From the NCBI GenBank assembly GCA_039933785.1, contig JBDTNL010000007.1, positions 19,243 through 83,242 on the forward strand: 64,000 nucleotides of DNA. Reading direction: 5' to 3'. The position numbers were made by a program, and so were the translations under genes. Below the pieces are notes generated by a model. It had not been told where the DNA came from. It did no database searches and was given only the letters and a program-made list of their open reading frames with translations. Source of the DNA: JBDTNL01 sp039933785 (GTDB taxonomy: Bacteria > Acidobacteriota > Thermoanaerobaculia > Multivoradales > JAGPDF01). Positions 51,038-60,514 of the stretch are shown here, piece by piece; within the stretch, counting starts at the first letter, position 1, and each line of letters begins with the position of its first letter.

Positions 51038-52708
51038 ATGCTCAAGCGTCGGAATCTTCTCGTTCTCCTTCTCGTTCTGGCCCCTGTACTCCTCGGCGCC
51101 GTGGCGCCGCGTCCTAAAGCCGTCGCCGATCTCGACCGCCGCCTGGCGCAGTGGCAGCGGGTAACGATCTCGTTCGACGATTCCAAGTTGTCCGATCGCG
51201 AGCGTCGGCTGCTCGGCAAGCTGGTCGAGGCCAGTCGCGAGGTCGAGTCGATCTACTGGCAGCAGAGCGATCCCGAAGGGCTCGCGCTCTGGAAGTCGCT
51301 CGCCGGCAACGCCAACGACGAGGGCCTGCGCCGCATGCTGTGGATCCAGGGCTCACGCTGGGACCTGCTCGACGAGCACAAGCCATTCGTCGGTGACGAA
51401 GCCATCCCTCCGGGACGGTCGATCTACCCTAAGGACCTCACTCGGGCCGAGTTCGACGCCTACGTCGCGACGCATCCCGAGCAGAAGACGGCGCTTTACG
51501 ACGAGCACACGATGATCACCCGCGGGCCGAGCCACACCCTGGTCGCGGTTCCCTACCATGTCGCCTACAAGCCCCAACTTGAGCGCGCGGCGACCGGTCT
51601 GCGGGCCGCAGCCGAGCTCTCGGACGATCCGCTGTTCGCGAAGTTTCTTCGTCTGCGCGCGGATGCGCTCTTGAGCGACGATTACCTGGCGAGCGACTTG
51701 GCCTGGTTGGACCTGCAGAATCCAAAATTCGACATCATTTTCGCACCCTACGAAACCTACTTGGACGATCTGATCGGCGTGAAGACGTCTTGGGGCGCAG
51801 CGGTCATGGTTCGCAACGAGAGCGAGAGCCACAAGCTCGAGATTTTTCAGAAGTGGGTTCCCGAGCTGCAGGACGCGCTGCCGCTCGCGGCCGAGGACCG
51901 GCCCTCGAAGCACGGTCGCGTTGCCTCGATGGAAGTCATGGACACGCCGTTTCGGGCGGGCGACCTGCGCCACGGGTATCAGGCGGCGGCCGACAATCTG
52001 CCCAACGATCCGCGCGTCCACGAGCAGAAGGGCAGCAAGCGCATTTTCTTCAAGAACTACATGGACGCACGAGTCGAGCACGTCATCCTGCCGGTTGCCA
52101 AGCTGCTCATGCGGCCGGACGAAGCGGCCAAGGCGAGCAATGAGGGCTACCTCGCGGCGGTGATGATGCACGAGATCTGTCATGGACTGGGTCCCACCTA
52201 CTCGCGCCAGGGCGGCAAGCAGGTCGACATTCGAGTCGCCATCGGCCCCGCCTATTCGGGGCTCGAGGAAGCCAAGGCCGACGTGGTGGGTATGTGGGGC
52301 CTGCACTGGCTGGTCGAGAAGGGCGCATTGCCCAGGGAACGGCTGCAGGAATACGACGCGAGCTACGTCGCCGGTATCTTCCGCACCGTCCGCTTCGGCA
52401 CCGCCGAGGCGCACGGCAAGGCCGAGATGATGGAGTTCAACTACCTGATCGAGCACGGCGCTCTTCATGCCGACGGTGGCCGCTATGGCATCGACTTCGA
52501 AGCCATGCCGCGAGTCTTGGGCGCGCTGGCGAAAGAACTTCTCGAGATCGAGGCCACGGGCGACCGCGCACGCGCCGAGGCTTGGTTTGCCAAGTATTCC
52601 GAGATGCCTGCTTCCCTGCGGGCCGCGCTCGCGGCTGCCAAGGACATTCCGGTCGACATCGATCCGATCCAGCCCTATCCGGACCTGGCTCCGGAGCCCG
52701 CGCGATAG
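51038..52708 (+). CDS. Secreted M49-like zinc peptidase (DPP III-related)
   Basis: 556 residues with a signal peptide (MLKRRNLLVLLLVLAPVLLG). H378-E379-x-x-H382 in MMHEICHGLGP and E410/E411 in GLEEAKADVVGMW form a zinc site like that of bacterial dipeptidyl-peptidase III-like proteins, where the motif is shorter than the eukaryotic HEXXGH. The protein is shorter than DPP III (about 700). It resembles proteins annotated as Zn-dependent hydrolase or peptidase M49. Leaderless-type start. The gene is followed 14 bases later by the phosphatase. Confidence 0.82.
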   Translation: MLKRRNLLVLLLVLAPVLLGAVAPRPKAVADLDRRLAQWQRVTISFDDSKLSDRERRLLGKLVEASREVESIYWQQSDPEGLALWKSLAGNANDEGLRRMLWIQGSRWDLLDEHKPFVGDEAIPPGRSIYPKDLTRAEFDAYVATHPEQKTALYDEHTMITRGPSHTLVAVPYHVAYKPQLERAATGLRAAAELSDDPLFAKFLRLRADALLSDDYLASDLAWLDLQNPKFDIIFAPYETYLDDLIGVKTSWGAAVMVRNESESHKLEIFQKWVPELQDALPLAAEDRPSKHGRVASMEVMDTPFRAGDLRHGYQAAADNLPNDPRVHEQKGSKRIFFKNYMDARVEHVILPVAKLLMRPDEAAKASNEGYLAAVMMHEICHGLGPTYSRQGGKQVDIRVAIGPAYSGLEEAKADVVGMWGLHWLVEKGALPRERLQEYDASYVAGIFRTVRFGTAEAHGKAEMMEFNYLIEHGALHADGGRYGIDFEAMPRVLGALAKELLEIEATGDRARAEAWFAKYSEMPASLRAALAAAKDIPVDIDPIQPYPDLAPEPAR

Positions 52709-52722
52709 TTCCGCCCGACAGT

Positions 52723-54159
52723 TTGGCCGAGAACCTGGGCGGCCTGCGTGCGGAGGTGGGCGCCTTCTCCCTGGGTGCGATCCTGCTCGCGCTCGGGTTC
52801 GCCACCGGCGCGCTCGCCACGGTGCGGCGACACGACCGCGGCGCGAGGCTGCTTGCCATCTTCGCGCCCTTTTCGCTGCTTTACGGCCTGCGCATGCTCG
52901 CGTCGATCGAGCTCGTGCATCGGGCCTTCCCGGCGCCACGTTTCTGGGCTTACGTCATTGTCGACTGCACGTACATCCTGCCAGCCATCCTGCTGGCCTT
53001 TATCGAGGAGCTCCACGGCCCGGGCTGGGCGCAGTCGCTGCGTGGCGCCAGGTGGTTGTGGATCGTGTATGCCTTCGCCGGAGTGTCGATCGACGCCGTG
53101 CGTGGCCCCGGAACAGCCATGGGGCCGAACAGCGCCCTGGTCGTCTTGGCGCTGGTGATCATCCTGTTCAACCAGTTCAGACCAGGCCAAGCGGCCACAC
53201 TGGAGTTGCGGGTGGTCCGGTGGAGCGGAGCCCTGGTCAGCCTGGTCGTCTTGGTGGCGAACCTGGCCGATTTGGGGCTTGTTCCCTGGAAGCCGCCGGA
53301 AGCGGTCGCCTTCGCGCTTTTCGTCGCCACCCTCTGCTATCTCGCCGCCCATCGCTTCTTCGCTGGCCAGCGCCGCTTGCTGGCGATCGGCGCCGAGCTC
53401 GAGATGGCGCGCAAGATTCAATCCGGCCTGCTGCCGAAGGGCCTGCCGGCTCTGGCCGAGACCACACCCGAGGGCAGGCATCCAAGGCTGGCGATCGCGA
53501 CGCGATACGTTCCCATGGCGGAGGTGGGAGGGGACATCTACGACTGGGTGGCGCTCGGTCCGGAGCGGCTTGGGCTCCTGGTGGCGGATGTTTCCGGCCA
53601 CGGCGTGCCCGCGGCGCTCCTCGCCTCGATGGTGAAGATGGCCCTCTTGGTCCTCGGCGCCGAAGCCAAGAGCGCCGAGTCGACGATGGCGGCGCTGAAT
53701 GCCGCGCTCTGCGGCAATGTCGAGCGCGGTTTCGTTACCGCGGGCTACCTGATCCTCGATCTCGACGGAACGAATTGGCGGGTGAGCTCGGCGAGCGGTG
53801 GACATCCGCCCGCGCTCCTGTGGCGGACTGCGACGCGCGAGTTGGTGGAGTTGGTGGCCAGCGGCCCGGTACTCGGGCGGTTTCGCGGCGCCAAGTTCGT
53901 CGGCGGTGTCCGGGATCTCGCGCCGGGGGACCGTTTACTGCTCTTCACCGATGGTCTGATCGAGGCGACGAACGGGTCGGGAGAGCTCTTCGGAGAAGGC
54001 CGCCTGCGCGCTGCCTGGCAGCGAGCCGCCGACCTTCCGATCGAGACCTTCGCCGATGCGATCTGGGCAGAACTCTCGGACTGGGTCGGCCGCGGCACGG
54101 GGTGCGCGCAATTCGACGACGATGTGACGTTGTTGGTCGTCGACATCCTGAAAGAATGA
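52723..54159 (+). CDS. Membrane SpoIIE-type (PP2C-like) protein phosphatase
   Basis: About 478 residues. Roughly six or seven hydrophobic segments in the N-terminal 210 residues are followed by a short helix (ELEMARKIQSGLLPKGLP) and the SpoIIE domain: EVGGDIYDWV, LLVADVSGHGVPAALLASM, SSASGGHPPALLW and FDDDVTLLVVDI. These Asp residues bind manganese. It resembles RsbU-like phosphatases that act on anti-sigma-factor antagonists, but no such partner is seen nearby. TTG 52723 is one of several possible starts (GTG 52756 is another), so the N-terminus is uncertain. Confidence 0.83.
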   Translation: MAENLGGLRAEVGAFSLGAILLALGFATGALATVRRHDRGARLLAIFAPFSLLYGLRMLASIELVHRAFPAPRFWAYVIVDCTYILPAILLAFIEELHGPGWAQSLRGARWLWIVYAFAGVSIDAVRGPGTAMGPNSALVVLALVIILFNQFRPGQAATLELRVVRWSGALVSLVVLVANLADLGLVPWKPPEAVAFALFVATLCYLAAHRFFAGQRRLLAIGAELEMARKIQSGLLPKGLPALAETTPEGRHPRLAIATRYVPMAEVGGDIYDWVALGPERLGLLVADVSGHGVPAALLASMVKMALLVLGAEAKSAESTMAALNAALCGNVERGFVTAGYLILDLDGTNWRVSSASGGHPPALLWRTATRELVELVASGPVLGRFRGAKFVGGVRDLAPGDRLLLFTDGLIEATNGSGELFGEGRLRAAWQRAADLPIETFADAIWAELSDWVGRGTGCAQFDDDVTLLVVDILKE

Positions 54160-54166
54160 GTTCGAA

Positions 54167-54907
54167 TTGAAGCTCAAACTCCTCACCTACAACATCCACC
54201 GCGCGATCGGTGTCGATCGCCGGTTCAGACTGGAGCGCGTGGTTGAAATCCTCCGCCATCACGACGCCGACGTGGTCCTGCTGCAAGAGGTGGACGAAGG
54301 CGCGCCGCGCTCGCGCGAGCTCAACCTGGCGCGCGAGATCTCGACGCTCGCCGGGTATCCGCATCACGCGCTGGGCCACAACGTCAGCCTGCGCAAGGGA
54401 CGCTACGGTAATGCCACGCTAAGCCGTTTCCCCATCGTGCGCGAGCGCAACATCGATCTGAGCATCGGGCGACGAAAACGTCGCGGCTGTCAGCACACCA
54501 CGATCGTGATGCCGGGGCCGAACCGCGCTGCGGCGGCACTCGAGGTGTTCAACCTGCACCTGGGTCTCTCGGCGATGGAACGGTCCGAACAAATCGGGCT
54601 GCTCCTGAAGTGCCCGGAGTTCCGCGCTTTGCCCGCCCATGCGCCGTGTATCGTGGGTGGTGATTTCAACGATTGGCGTTCGTTGCTGATGCCGGTCTTC
54701 ACGCTCGGCCTGGGGTTTCGAAGCGCGACCTTGTTCGAGGATACCGGCAACTCGCTGCGCACGTTCCCGTCCTTCGCGCCGCGCGGCGCCCTCGACCGGG
54801 TGTATTTCCGTGGCGGGCTGCATCTCGCCCGTTGCCAGGTGTCGCGGTTAAGGGTTGGCCGGGTGGCGAGCGATCACTTGCCGGTGCTGGCCGAGTTCGA
54901 GCTCTGA
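54167..54907 (+). CDS. Endonuclease/exonuclease/phosphatase-family hydrolase
   Basis: 246 residues, TTG start 7 bases after the phosphatase stop. LKLLTYNIHRAIGVDRRF, VVLLQEVDEGAPRS (metal-binding Glu), IVGGDFNDWRSLL and VASDHLPVLAEFEL place it in the EEP fold, which includes AP endonucleases, sphingomyelinases and inositol phosphatases. The IHR near the start and DFNDW resemble the UPF/YbhP-like subgroup. Substrate unknown. It overlaps the convergent amidohydrolase by 34 bases. Confidence 0.85.
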   Translation: MKLKLLTYNIHRAIGVDRRFRLERVVEILRHHDADVVLLQEVDEGAPRSRELNLAREISTLAGYPHHALGHNVSLRKGRYGNATLSRFPIVRERNIDLSIGRRKRRGCQHTTIVMPGPNRAAAALEVFNLHLGLSAMERSEQIGLLLKCPEFRALPAHAPCIVGGDFNDWRSLLMPVFTLGLGFRSATLFEDTGNSLRTFPSFAPRGALDRVYFRGGLHLARCQVSRLRVGRVASDHLPVLAEFEL

Positions 54908-56283
54908 GTTGGGTCGCCGGACACCAGTCGCCCGCCCTGGATCACCCCGGCCACGGTCTCCATTCGCGTCACCTCGGCCAGCGGATCTCCGGCGACCGCC
55001 ACGAGGTCGCCGTACGCGCCGGATTGAACGATGCCGACTTGCCCTTCCCATCCGAGATATCGAGCCGCAATTGAAGTCGCGGCTCGAATCGCCTCCATCG
55101 GGGTCATCCCGTACTCGACCATGTAGCGGAACTGGCGGGCGTTTAGACCGTGCGGATAGACCGCGGCGTCGGTGCCGTAGACGATCGCGACTCCCGCGCG
55201 ATGCGCCTTGGTAAAGGCTTGGCGCTGTGCCTCGGTGGTCTCGACGTTCTTGCGCAGGAATTCTTCCGGCCAGCCCTGCTGGCGGCCCTCGGTGTCGATG
55301 TAGTCGCCGTTGTACACATCCATCGATAGGGCGACACCGTGGGCCTTGGCGAGGGCGATACCCTGGTCGTCGATCAACGAGGCGTGCTCGATGGTGTCGG
55401 CGCCGGCGAGGATCGCGTCCTTCACCGACTGGGCGCCATGAGCGTGTGCCGCGAGCCGAAGCCCATGGCGGTGGGCGACTTGTGCGACGGCGGCAATTTC
55501 GTCCGCAGTCATCTCGGGAGCGCCGGGAACGCCGCCGTAGGCGAGTACCGCGCCCGACGCGATCACTTTGAGCAGGTCGGCGCCGCCCGCTACGGCCTGC
55601 TCGGCTCGCACCGCGAAGGCGGCTGGTCCGCGCGCGACACCCATGCGGACACGCTCGGGGATGGAAGATTCCGCAACGCCCGGAATGATCAGATCCCCGC
55701 CGCCCCCGGGAATGGTCAGATAGAAGCCGACGATCTGCATACGCGGGCCGGAGATCGTCCCGGCGCGGATGGCATCGCGCAGATCTCGGTCGGCCCATGC
55801 GATGTAGGTGCCGACGTCGCGCACCGTCGTAAAGCCGGCAGCGAGAGTTGCCCGTGCGTGTTCCGAGCCGCTGGCGAGCGCCTGTTCACGGGTGCGCGTG
55901 AAATAGACCCGCAGATCCTTGGTGTCCTCCGGACTGTCGGTCAAGTGGGTGTGCATGTCGATCAGGCCGGGAAGAACGGTGAACCCGGTCCAGTCCACGA
56001 GCGGCAAATCGACCGGCGGCGAATGGAAGGGCTCGACGGCAACGATCAGCCCATGCCGGATGACCACTAGCTGATCAGTTCGCACCTCGTCCCCCACCCC
56101 GTCGATGAGGCGGCCGCAGCGCACGGCGACATCGCCGCGGCCGATCGCTGGCGCGTGCCGGTCGAGGGCAGTCAAAGGCCAGGTCGCCAGCGACTCGGGC
56201 GCGCGCATCGCGAACCCGACTCCGACGAGCAGGCCAGCGGCGGCAGCCACGAACGGGGCGAGTGTGCGCTGTCGTCGTTTCAT
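54874..56283 (-). CDS. Membrane-anchored metal-dependent amidohydrolase
   Basis: 469 residues. N-terminal hydrophobic anchor (LAPFVAAAAGLLVGVGF). TIM-barrel motifs: LPGLIDMHTHL (metal His pair), LLKVIASGAV (possible carbamylated Lys), LAAHAHG, DTIEHASLIDD and VYGTDAAVYPHG (last Asp). It resembles the imidazolonepropionase/Xaa-Pro dipeptidase-like family found next to peptidases. Likely periplasmic or envelope-facing. The stop overlaps the EEP gene by 34 bases. Starts 3 bases after the UbiA-like gene. Confidence 0.85.
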   Translation of the reverse strand: MKRRQRTLAPFVAAAAGLLVGVGFAMRAPESLATWPLTALDRHAPAIGRGDVAVRCGRLIDGVGDEVRTDQLVVIRHGLIVAVEPFHSPPVDLPLVDWTGFTVLPGLIDMHTHLTDSPEDTKDLRVYFTRTREQALASGSEHARATLAAGFTTVRDVGTYIAWADRDLRDAIRAGTISGPRMQIVGFYLTIPGGGGDLIIPGVAESSIPERVRMGVARGPAAFAVRAEQAVAGGADLLKVIASGAVLAYGGVPGAPEMTADEIAAVAQVAHRHGLRLAAHAHGAQSVKDAILAGADTIEHASLIDDQGIALAKAHGVALSMDVYNGDYIDTEGRQQGWPEEFLRKNVETTEAQRQAFTKAHRAGVAIVYGTDAAVYPHGLNARQFRYMVEYGMTPMEAIRAATSIAARYLGWEGQVGIVQSGAYGDLVAVAGDPLAEVTRMETVAGVIQGGRLVSGDPTQSSNSASTGK

Positions 56284-56286
56284 CGG

Positions 56287-57036
56287 CTAGACCAGTCGCC
56301 AGGCAATCAAGAAGCCGGGCAGGGTCAAGATGAAGTCGACCGCGAGGGGGCCCACCGATTCGGTGGCCAAGAGCTGGCGCCAGGGCGCGATCGCGACCAT
56401 GCAAAGTCCGCCGGCGAGCAACCCAGGCCAATGCTCGTGCCAGGCGAGGACCGCACTGAGCCCAGCCAAGGCCGCCGCGATGCTGACCGTGTTCACGATG
56501 CCGAGCTGGACTGGAAGACTGCGGACTCCAGCCTCGCGGTCGGCCGCGAAATCCTTCACGTCGCAGAGCAGGCAACCCGCGGCGAGGAGCAGGAAAAGGA
56601 GTGGCGCGATGGGCGTCAAGAGCGAGGGCCATCCACCGCCGACGGACGGCAGCACGATGCCGGCAGCGGTCCAAACCGCGGGAACGAGGACGGCTTTCAC
56701 CAGCGGGATCCGCTTCGCGGTCGGATAGAGCAGAGTAATGGCGGAGAGAACGCCGAGGAAGATGAGTTTCTGTGTCGAGAGCTGAGGCAGCAGCAACACC
56801 CCGCCGAACCCGGCGCCCAGAAGGGCTGCCAAGAGCGCTGCACGCAACCATTTCGGTTGGCGGGAAGACCCTGAGTCACGGAGCCGATCGAGGCTATAGG
56901 CCGCGAGCGCTCCCAGGAGCAGGATGCAAAGGCCTGCACTCGAGACCGCACGCCCGGTCGTGCGATGCACCACTACCACGATCGACCATGCCATGACCAC
57001 GGGCCACCAATAGTGCACGAGGCGCAAGGCGTCCAT
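56287..57036 (-). CDS. UbiA-type membrane prenyltransferase-like protein
   Basis: 249 residues with about 8 hydrophobic segments. AAYSLDRLRDSG (first Asp-rich motif, degenerate versus NDxxDxxxD) and LLCDVKDFAADREAGVRSLP (second, D-x-x-D-x-x-x-D) fit the UbiA family, which moves prenyl groups onto aromatic or sugar acceptors. The first motif lacks the Asn-Asp. ATG 57036 begins at MDALRLVHYWW; an upstream extension is not conserved. It may be coupled to the amidohydrolase, 3 bases away. Confidence 0.8.
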   Translation of the reverse strand: MDALRLVHYWWPVVMAWSIVVVVHRTTGRAVSSAGLCILLLGALAAYSLDRLRDSGSSRQPKWLRAALLAALLGAGFGGVLLLPQLSTQKLIFLGVLSAITLLYPTAKRIPLVKAVLVPAVWTAAGIVLPSVGGGWPSLLTPIAPLLFLLLAAGCLLCDVKDFAADREAGVRSLPVQLGIVNTVSIAAALAGLSAVLAWHEHWPGLLAGGLCMVAIAPWRQLLATESVGPLAVDFILTLPGFLIAWRLV

Positions 57037-57114
57037 GGTGCGTATGGTACCGCTCTCGATGGGGGCGGACCGCGCGGGGCTCACCCGCGCGGTGAAGGCG
57101 TCGCCGCCGAGCCC

Positions 57115-58161
57115 TTAGGTCGCTAGAGTCGGAGCGCCGCCCGCTGCCGGCTCGGCCAGCGGTGCGAGCTTGCCGAAGCCGACCATGGCGCGGCGATCCT
57201 CGTCCCACAAGCGGAGCTTCGCGCAGCGCAGGCTCTGGCGGAACGTGATGCGGGTCACTCTCTGCATGCTCGGATTCTCCTCGAAGCAGGCCGCCAGACG
57301 GTAGTTCGGGATCTGGCTCGAGAGGTGATGGATGTGGTGATAGCCGATGTTGCCGGTCAGCCAGTGCGCGACCTTCGGCAGGTCGTAAAACGAACTGCCA
57401 TGCACGCCCGCGCGGTAGAAATCCCAGGCATCGGCGCGGTCCCAGTAGCTGTCCTCGAACTGATGCTGGACGTAGAAAAGCCAGACGCCCATCGAGCCCG
57501 CGATGACGACGATCGGCAGGTGTACCAGCGCTACCGTTTGCCAGCCGAACGCTTGGGCGAGACCGAAGAACGTGGCCGCGATCGCGACGTTGGTGGTCAG
57601 GACGCTTCGCCATTCGCGCTTCCACGAGAACGGAATGTCGAACGGGAAGCGGTGCTTGAGCACGAATTGATAGACCGGGCCGACGCCGAAGAGCACCAGC
57701 GGGTTGCGATACAAGCGATAGGCGAAACGACTCCAACGCGGCAGCGCTTGGTATTCCTTCACCGTCAGCGTCCGGATGTCGCCGAATTCGCGATCGTCCA
57801 GGTTCCCGTTGGTGGCGTGGTGGATGGCGTGCGTCCGCCGCCAGTAGCCGTAGGGAAACAGCGTGATCACGCCAAGGAGCGCTCCGAGCGCATTGTTGGC
57901 GGCTCGCGAAGGGAAGAACGATCCGTGGCCGCAGTCGTGCTGGATGATGAACAGCCGGATGAAGAGGAACGCCTGAGGCACGGCAAGCAGGATGGTGAGC
58001 CAGTACGAAACGCTCAGACTCCGGACCATGAGGTACCAGAGCAGAGCGAAGGGCACCGCGGTGTCGAAGAACTGCACCAGAGCGCGAAGCCAGCTCGCCT
58101 TCTTGTACGGCGCCAGGAGCACTCGCCAGGCAGTATCGTTGGGCAGATCGGTCGTCGTCAT
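57115..58161 (-). CDS. Membrane fatty-acid desaturase
   Basis: 348 residues. The three His boxes that bind di-iron are present: HDCGHGS (after helix 2), RRTHAIHHATNG, and GYHHIHHLSSQIPN. Their spacing fits the acyl-lipid delta-12/omega-6-type desaturases. Membrane helices bracket each box. It adjusts membrane fluidity by introducing double bonds and may be cold-responsive. It is divergent from a two-component system that could regulate it (inference). Confidence 0.93.
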   Translation of the reverse strand: MTTTDLPNDTAWRVLLAPYKKASWLRALVQFFDTAVPFALLWYLMVRSLSVSYWLTILLAVPQAFLFIRLFIIQHDCGHGSFFPSRAANNALGALLGVITLFPYGYWRRTHAIHHATNGNLDDREFGDIRTLTVKEYQALPRWSRFAYRLYRNPLVLFGVGPVYQFVLKHRFPFDIPFSWKREWRSVLTTNVAIAATFFGLAQAFGWQTVALVHLPIVVIAGSMGVWLFYVQHQFEDSYWDRADAWDFYRAGVHGSSFYDLPKVAHWLTGNIGYHHIHHLSSQIPNYRLAACFEENPSMQRVTRITFRQSLRCAKLRLWDEDRRAMVGFGKLAPLAEPAAGGAPTLAT

Positions 58162-58237
58162 GGAGTGAAATTTTGCCGCCCCCGGGCGTCAAGTGCGGTC
58201 AGGAGTGCGTCAGGGTTTTGTCCGATACCATGTCCGG

Positions 58238-59206
58238 GTGCAGACTCGCCGTTCGACCCGTCTGGTCACCAGCTACGTGGTTTCGCTTGCCGCGAGCATC
58301 ACGTTCCTGGTGGTGTGGGTGGTTTACGTGGTGCGTTCGGCCTCCCGAATCGCCGATCTAGGCCGCCGGGTGGGCCTCGAGCGCGAGGGCTTGAACTGGC
58401 TCCTTCTCGCCGTCGGGTGCGTACTGCTGTTCCTCCTCATCGTGGGGCTGACCTACCAGCTTGCCCAGGCTCTGGCGGCGAGGCGTTACGCCTTGAAGCA
58501 GGAAGAGTTCGTGGCCAACATCACCCACGAAATGAAGTCCCCGTTGGCGGCGATCAAGCTCCATGCGCAGACCCTGCAGAGCGAGGACGATCTCGCTCCC
58601 GCCGTGCGTCAGCGGTTCCTCACCATTATCGAGCAGCAGGCTGACCGCATGTCGTCGCTGGTGGACGCTGTACTCGAGAGTAGCCGGCTGCTCGCTCGCG
58701 GCCGGCATCTAGAGCTCCATCCGGTGGCAGTCGCGCAATTTTGCGCCACCTATTTCGCTGAGGTGCGGCCAAAAATCGAAGGGCACGAGGTTTCACTGAA
58801 CGCCGAAATTGCGTCGACGAGCGAGGTCTTGGCGACCGAAGAGGGGCTGCGGCGCGTGTTCGACAACCTGATCGAGAACGCCGTGCGGTTCTCCCCCCAG
58901 CAGGGCGAGGTGCGCTGCCGGGTGGAGAGCGAGCGCGGGTTGGTGCGGTTTGTCGTCGAGGACGATGGCCCCGGAATCCCCAAGAAAGAGCTGGGCAGCG
59001 TCTTCGATCGCTTCTACCAGGCTCCCGGGGAGCGCGGCGGCAGGCGCGGCCGTGGGAGCCGGGGCACCGGTCTCGGCCTCTCGATCGTGCTGGGGTTGGT
59101 GCGTGAAATGCATGGCACCGTGCGCGCGATTTCGAACGAGGGCAAGCAGGGCACGCGGATGGTCGTCGAGCTGCCGGAATACTTACCGACAGGCAAAGCC
59201 GCATGA
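58238..59206 (+). CDS. Sensor histidine kinase
   Basis: 322 residues. Two N-terminal membrane helices (VTSYVVSLAASITFLVVWVV and LLLAVGCVLLFLLIVGLTY) enclose only about 20 residues, so a periplasmic ligand domain is unlikely. H-box: NITHEMKSPLAAIK; N-box: NLIENAVRFSP; G1: EDDGPGIPK; F-box FDRFYQ; G2: GTGLGLSI. GTG 58238 lies 6 bases after TACCAT; the frame also allows GTG 58193. The stop overlaps the regulator gene by 4 bases. Confidence 0.92.
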   Translation: MQTRRSTRLVTSYVVSLAASITFLVVWVVYVVRSASRIADLGRRVGLEREGLNWLLLAVGCVLLFLLIVGLTYQLAQALAARRYALKQEEFVANITHEMKSPLAAIKLHAQTLQSEDDLAPAVRQRFLTIIEQQADRMSSLVDAVLESSRLLARGRHLELHPVAVAQFCATYFAEVRPKIEGHEVSLNAEIASTSEVLATEEGLRRVFDNLIENAVRFSPQQGEVRCRVESERGLVRFVVEDDGPGIPKKELGSVFDRFYQAPGERGGRRGRGSRGTGLGLSIVLGLVREMHGTVRAISNEGKQGTRMVVELPEYLPTGKAA

Positions 59207-59922
59207 ACGACCCGGCCCGCATTCTGGTGGTCGAGGACGAAGAAGCAATCGCCCAAGGCCTGGTCTTCAATCTCGAGCGCAAGGGCTACGCCGTCGAGGC
59301 CGCAGGAGACGGCGACGAAGCGCTCGAGCGCATCCCCGGCGCCGGGTTCGATCTGGTGATCCTGGATGTGCGCCTGCCCGGCAAAGATGGCTTTGAGGTC
59401 TGCCAGCGATTGCGTAGCGCCGGCGACTTCACGCCCATCCTCATGCTCACGGCCCGGGGACAACCCGACGACGTGATCTACGGGCTCAAGATGGGCGCCG
59501 ACGACTACGTGGTGAAGCCGTTCGACCTTGCCGAGCTCCTGGCCCGCGTGGAGGGCATGCTGCGCCGGCAGCGCTGGTCCCGTCAGGACGGCGAGCGCCA
59601 AGGGGAGAGTGCGGGCAACGGTCAGCGGCGGAGCTTCGGCGACTACTGGATCGACTTCGACAATTTCGAGGCGAATACGGTGCAGGGGCTGGCCCAGCTA
59701 TCCCAGAAGGAGCTCGCAGTGATGCGGGTCTTTCTTTCGCGACCTGGCCAAGTCGTCACCCGGCGCGAGCTGCTGGTAGAGGTTTGGCAGCTGCCCAATC
59801 ATCCGAACGAACGCGTGGTCGACAACGTCATCGTCGCGCTGCGGCAACGCTTCGAGGAGGACTCCTCCCACCCGCGGCACATCCTCAGCGTACGTGGCGT
59901 GGGCTACCGCTTCGCGCCCTGA
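59203..59922 (+). CDS. OmpR/PhoB-type response regulator
   Basis: 239 residues. Receiver domain 1-125: VEDEEAIA (acidic pocket), LDVRLPGKDG (phosphorylated Asp), LTARG (Thr), VVKPFD (Lys). Winged-helix DNA-binding domain about 145-235 with RVVDNVIVALRQRFE and VRGVGYRF. Partner of the kinase just upstream. Target genes cannot be read, but the divergent desaturase is a candidate. Confidence 0.96.
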   Translation: MNDPARILVVEDEEAIAQGLVFNLERKGYAVEAAGDGDEALERIPGAGFDLVILDVRLPGKDGFEVCQRLRSAGDFTPILMLTARGQPDDVIYGLKMGADDYVVKPFDLAELLARVEGMLRRQRWSRQDGERQGESAGNGQRRSFGDYWIDFDNFEANTVQGLAQLSQKELAVMRVFLSRPGQVVTRRELLVEVWQLPNHPNERVVDNVIVALRQRFEEDSSHPRHILSVRGVGYRFAP

Positions 59923-59929
59923 GCGCCCC

Positions 59930-59972
59930 AAAAAACGAAGAGGCCGGCCCGCGTTTCCGCGTGACCGGCCTC
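59930..59972 (-). terminator. Intrinsic terminator of cspA
   Basis: On the minus strand GAGGCCGG and CCGGCCTC form an 8-bp perfect stem, with a CGCG/CGCG inner pairing, followed by TTCGTTTTTT. It also separates the convergent response-regulator gene. Confidence 0.9.
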
Positions 59973-59995
59973 GAGAAATGCAAAGTGGTTCTAAA

Positions 59996-60208
59996 TTACG
60001 CGCCGAGCTTGACGACGTTCTCGGCGGCAGGACCCTTCTGGCCCTGGACGATGTCGAACTCGACCTTCTCGCCCTCGGCGAGGCTCTTGAAGCCCTCGGC
60101 ACGGATGGCCGAGTGGTGGACGAAGCAGTCCTTCTGTCCGCCGTCCGGGGTGATGAATCCGAAGCCCTTCTCGTCGTTGAACCACTTCACGGTGCCCTGG
60201 GTACGCAT
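59996..60208 (-). CDS. cspA: Cold-shock-domain protein CspA type
   Basis: 70 residues. Single cold-shock OB domain with RNP1 KGFGFITP and RNP2 CFVHHSAI. RNP2 usually reads VFVHF; here Val to Cys and Phe to His are present. It binds single-stranded RNA/DNA and melts mRNA structure. A good AAGGAG lies 10 bases upstream. It lies 300 bases downstream of a DEAD-box helicase on the same strand, a typical cold-adaptation pairing. Confidence 0.97.
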   Translation of the reverse strand: MRTQGTVKWFNDEKGFGFITPDGGQKDCFVHHSAIRAEGFKSLAEGEKVEFDIVQGQKGPAAENVVKLGA

Positions 60209-60514
60209 AGCTTTCCTACTCCTTGGTTGGTGTAATCGGAGTCCGGACCGTGCCGTGCGTACCGACTACATCGTGTTCGTGATCGGAACCCTCACGATGG
60301 GTGTTGTTCCAACGCGTCAACGGCACCCGCCGTCTGGCGTTTTGCGATCGGCACGCAACAAAAAGGGACTAGCGCGGACGCCAGCCCCTCGTGGTGTCAC
60401 CGGAACTCGTGGCTGAATTCTCACCCACGAATCGCAAGGTAAAGAGTAACCCATCTCGGAGAAAAGAGCAAATCAGACCGTCTCGGCCTAATCGAGGCCC
60501 GAAATCGAACTGGT
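60209..60514 (-). promoter_or_regulatory. cspA leader and upstream region
   Basis: 306 bases without a gene. On the minus strand TTGACG (plus coordinates 60315-60320) could be a -35, with only a weak -10 (TCGTGA) 17 bases on, so the leader may be about 75-100 bases. cspA genes often have structured leaders. A short stem (GGCCT/AGGCC near 60484-60499) might end the helicase message. The rest shows nothing I can name. Confidence 0.35.
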
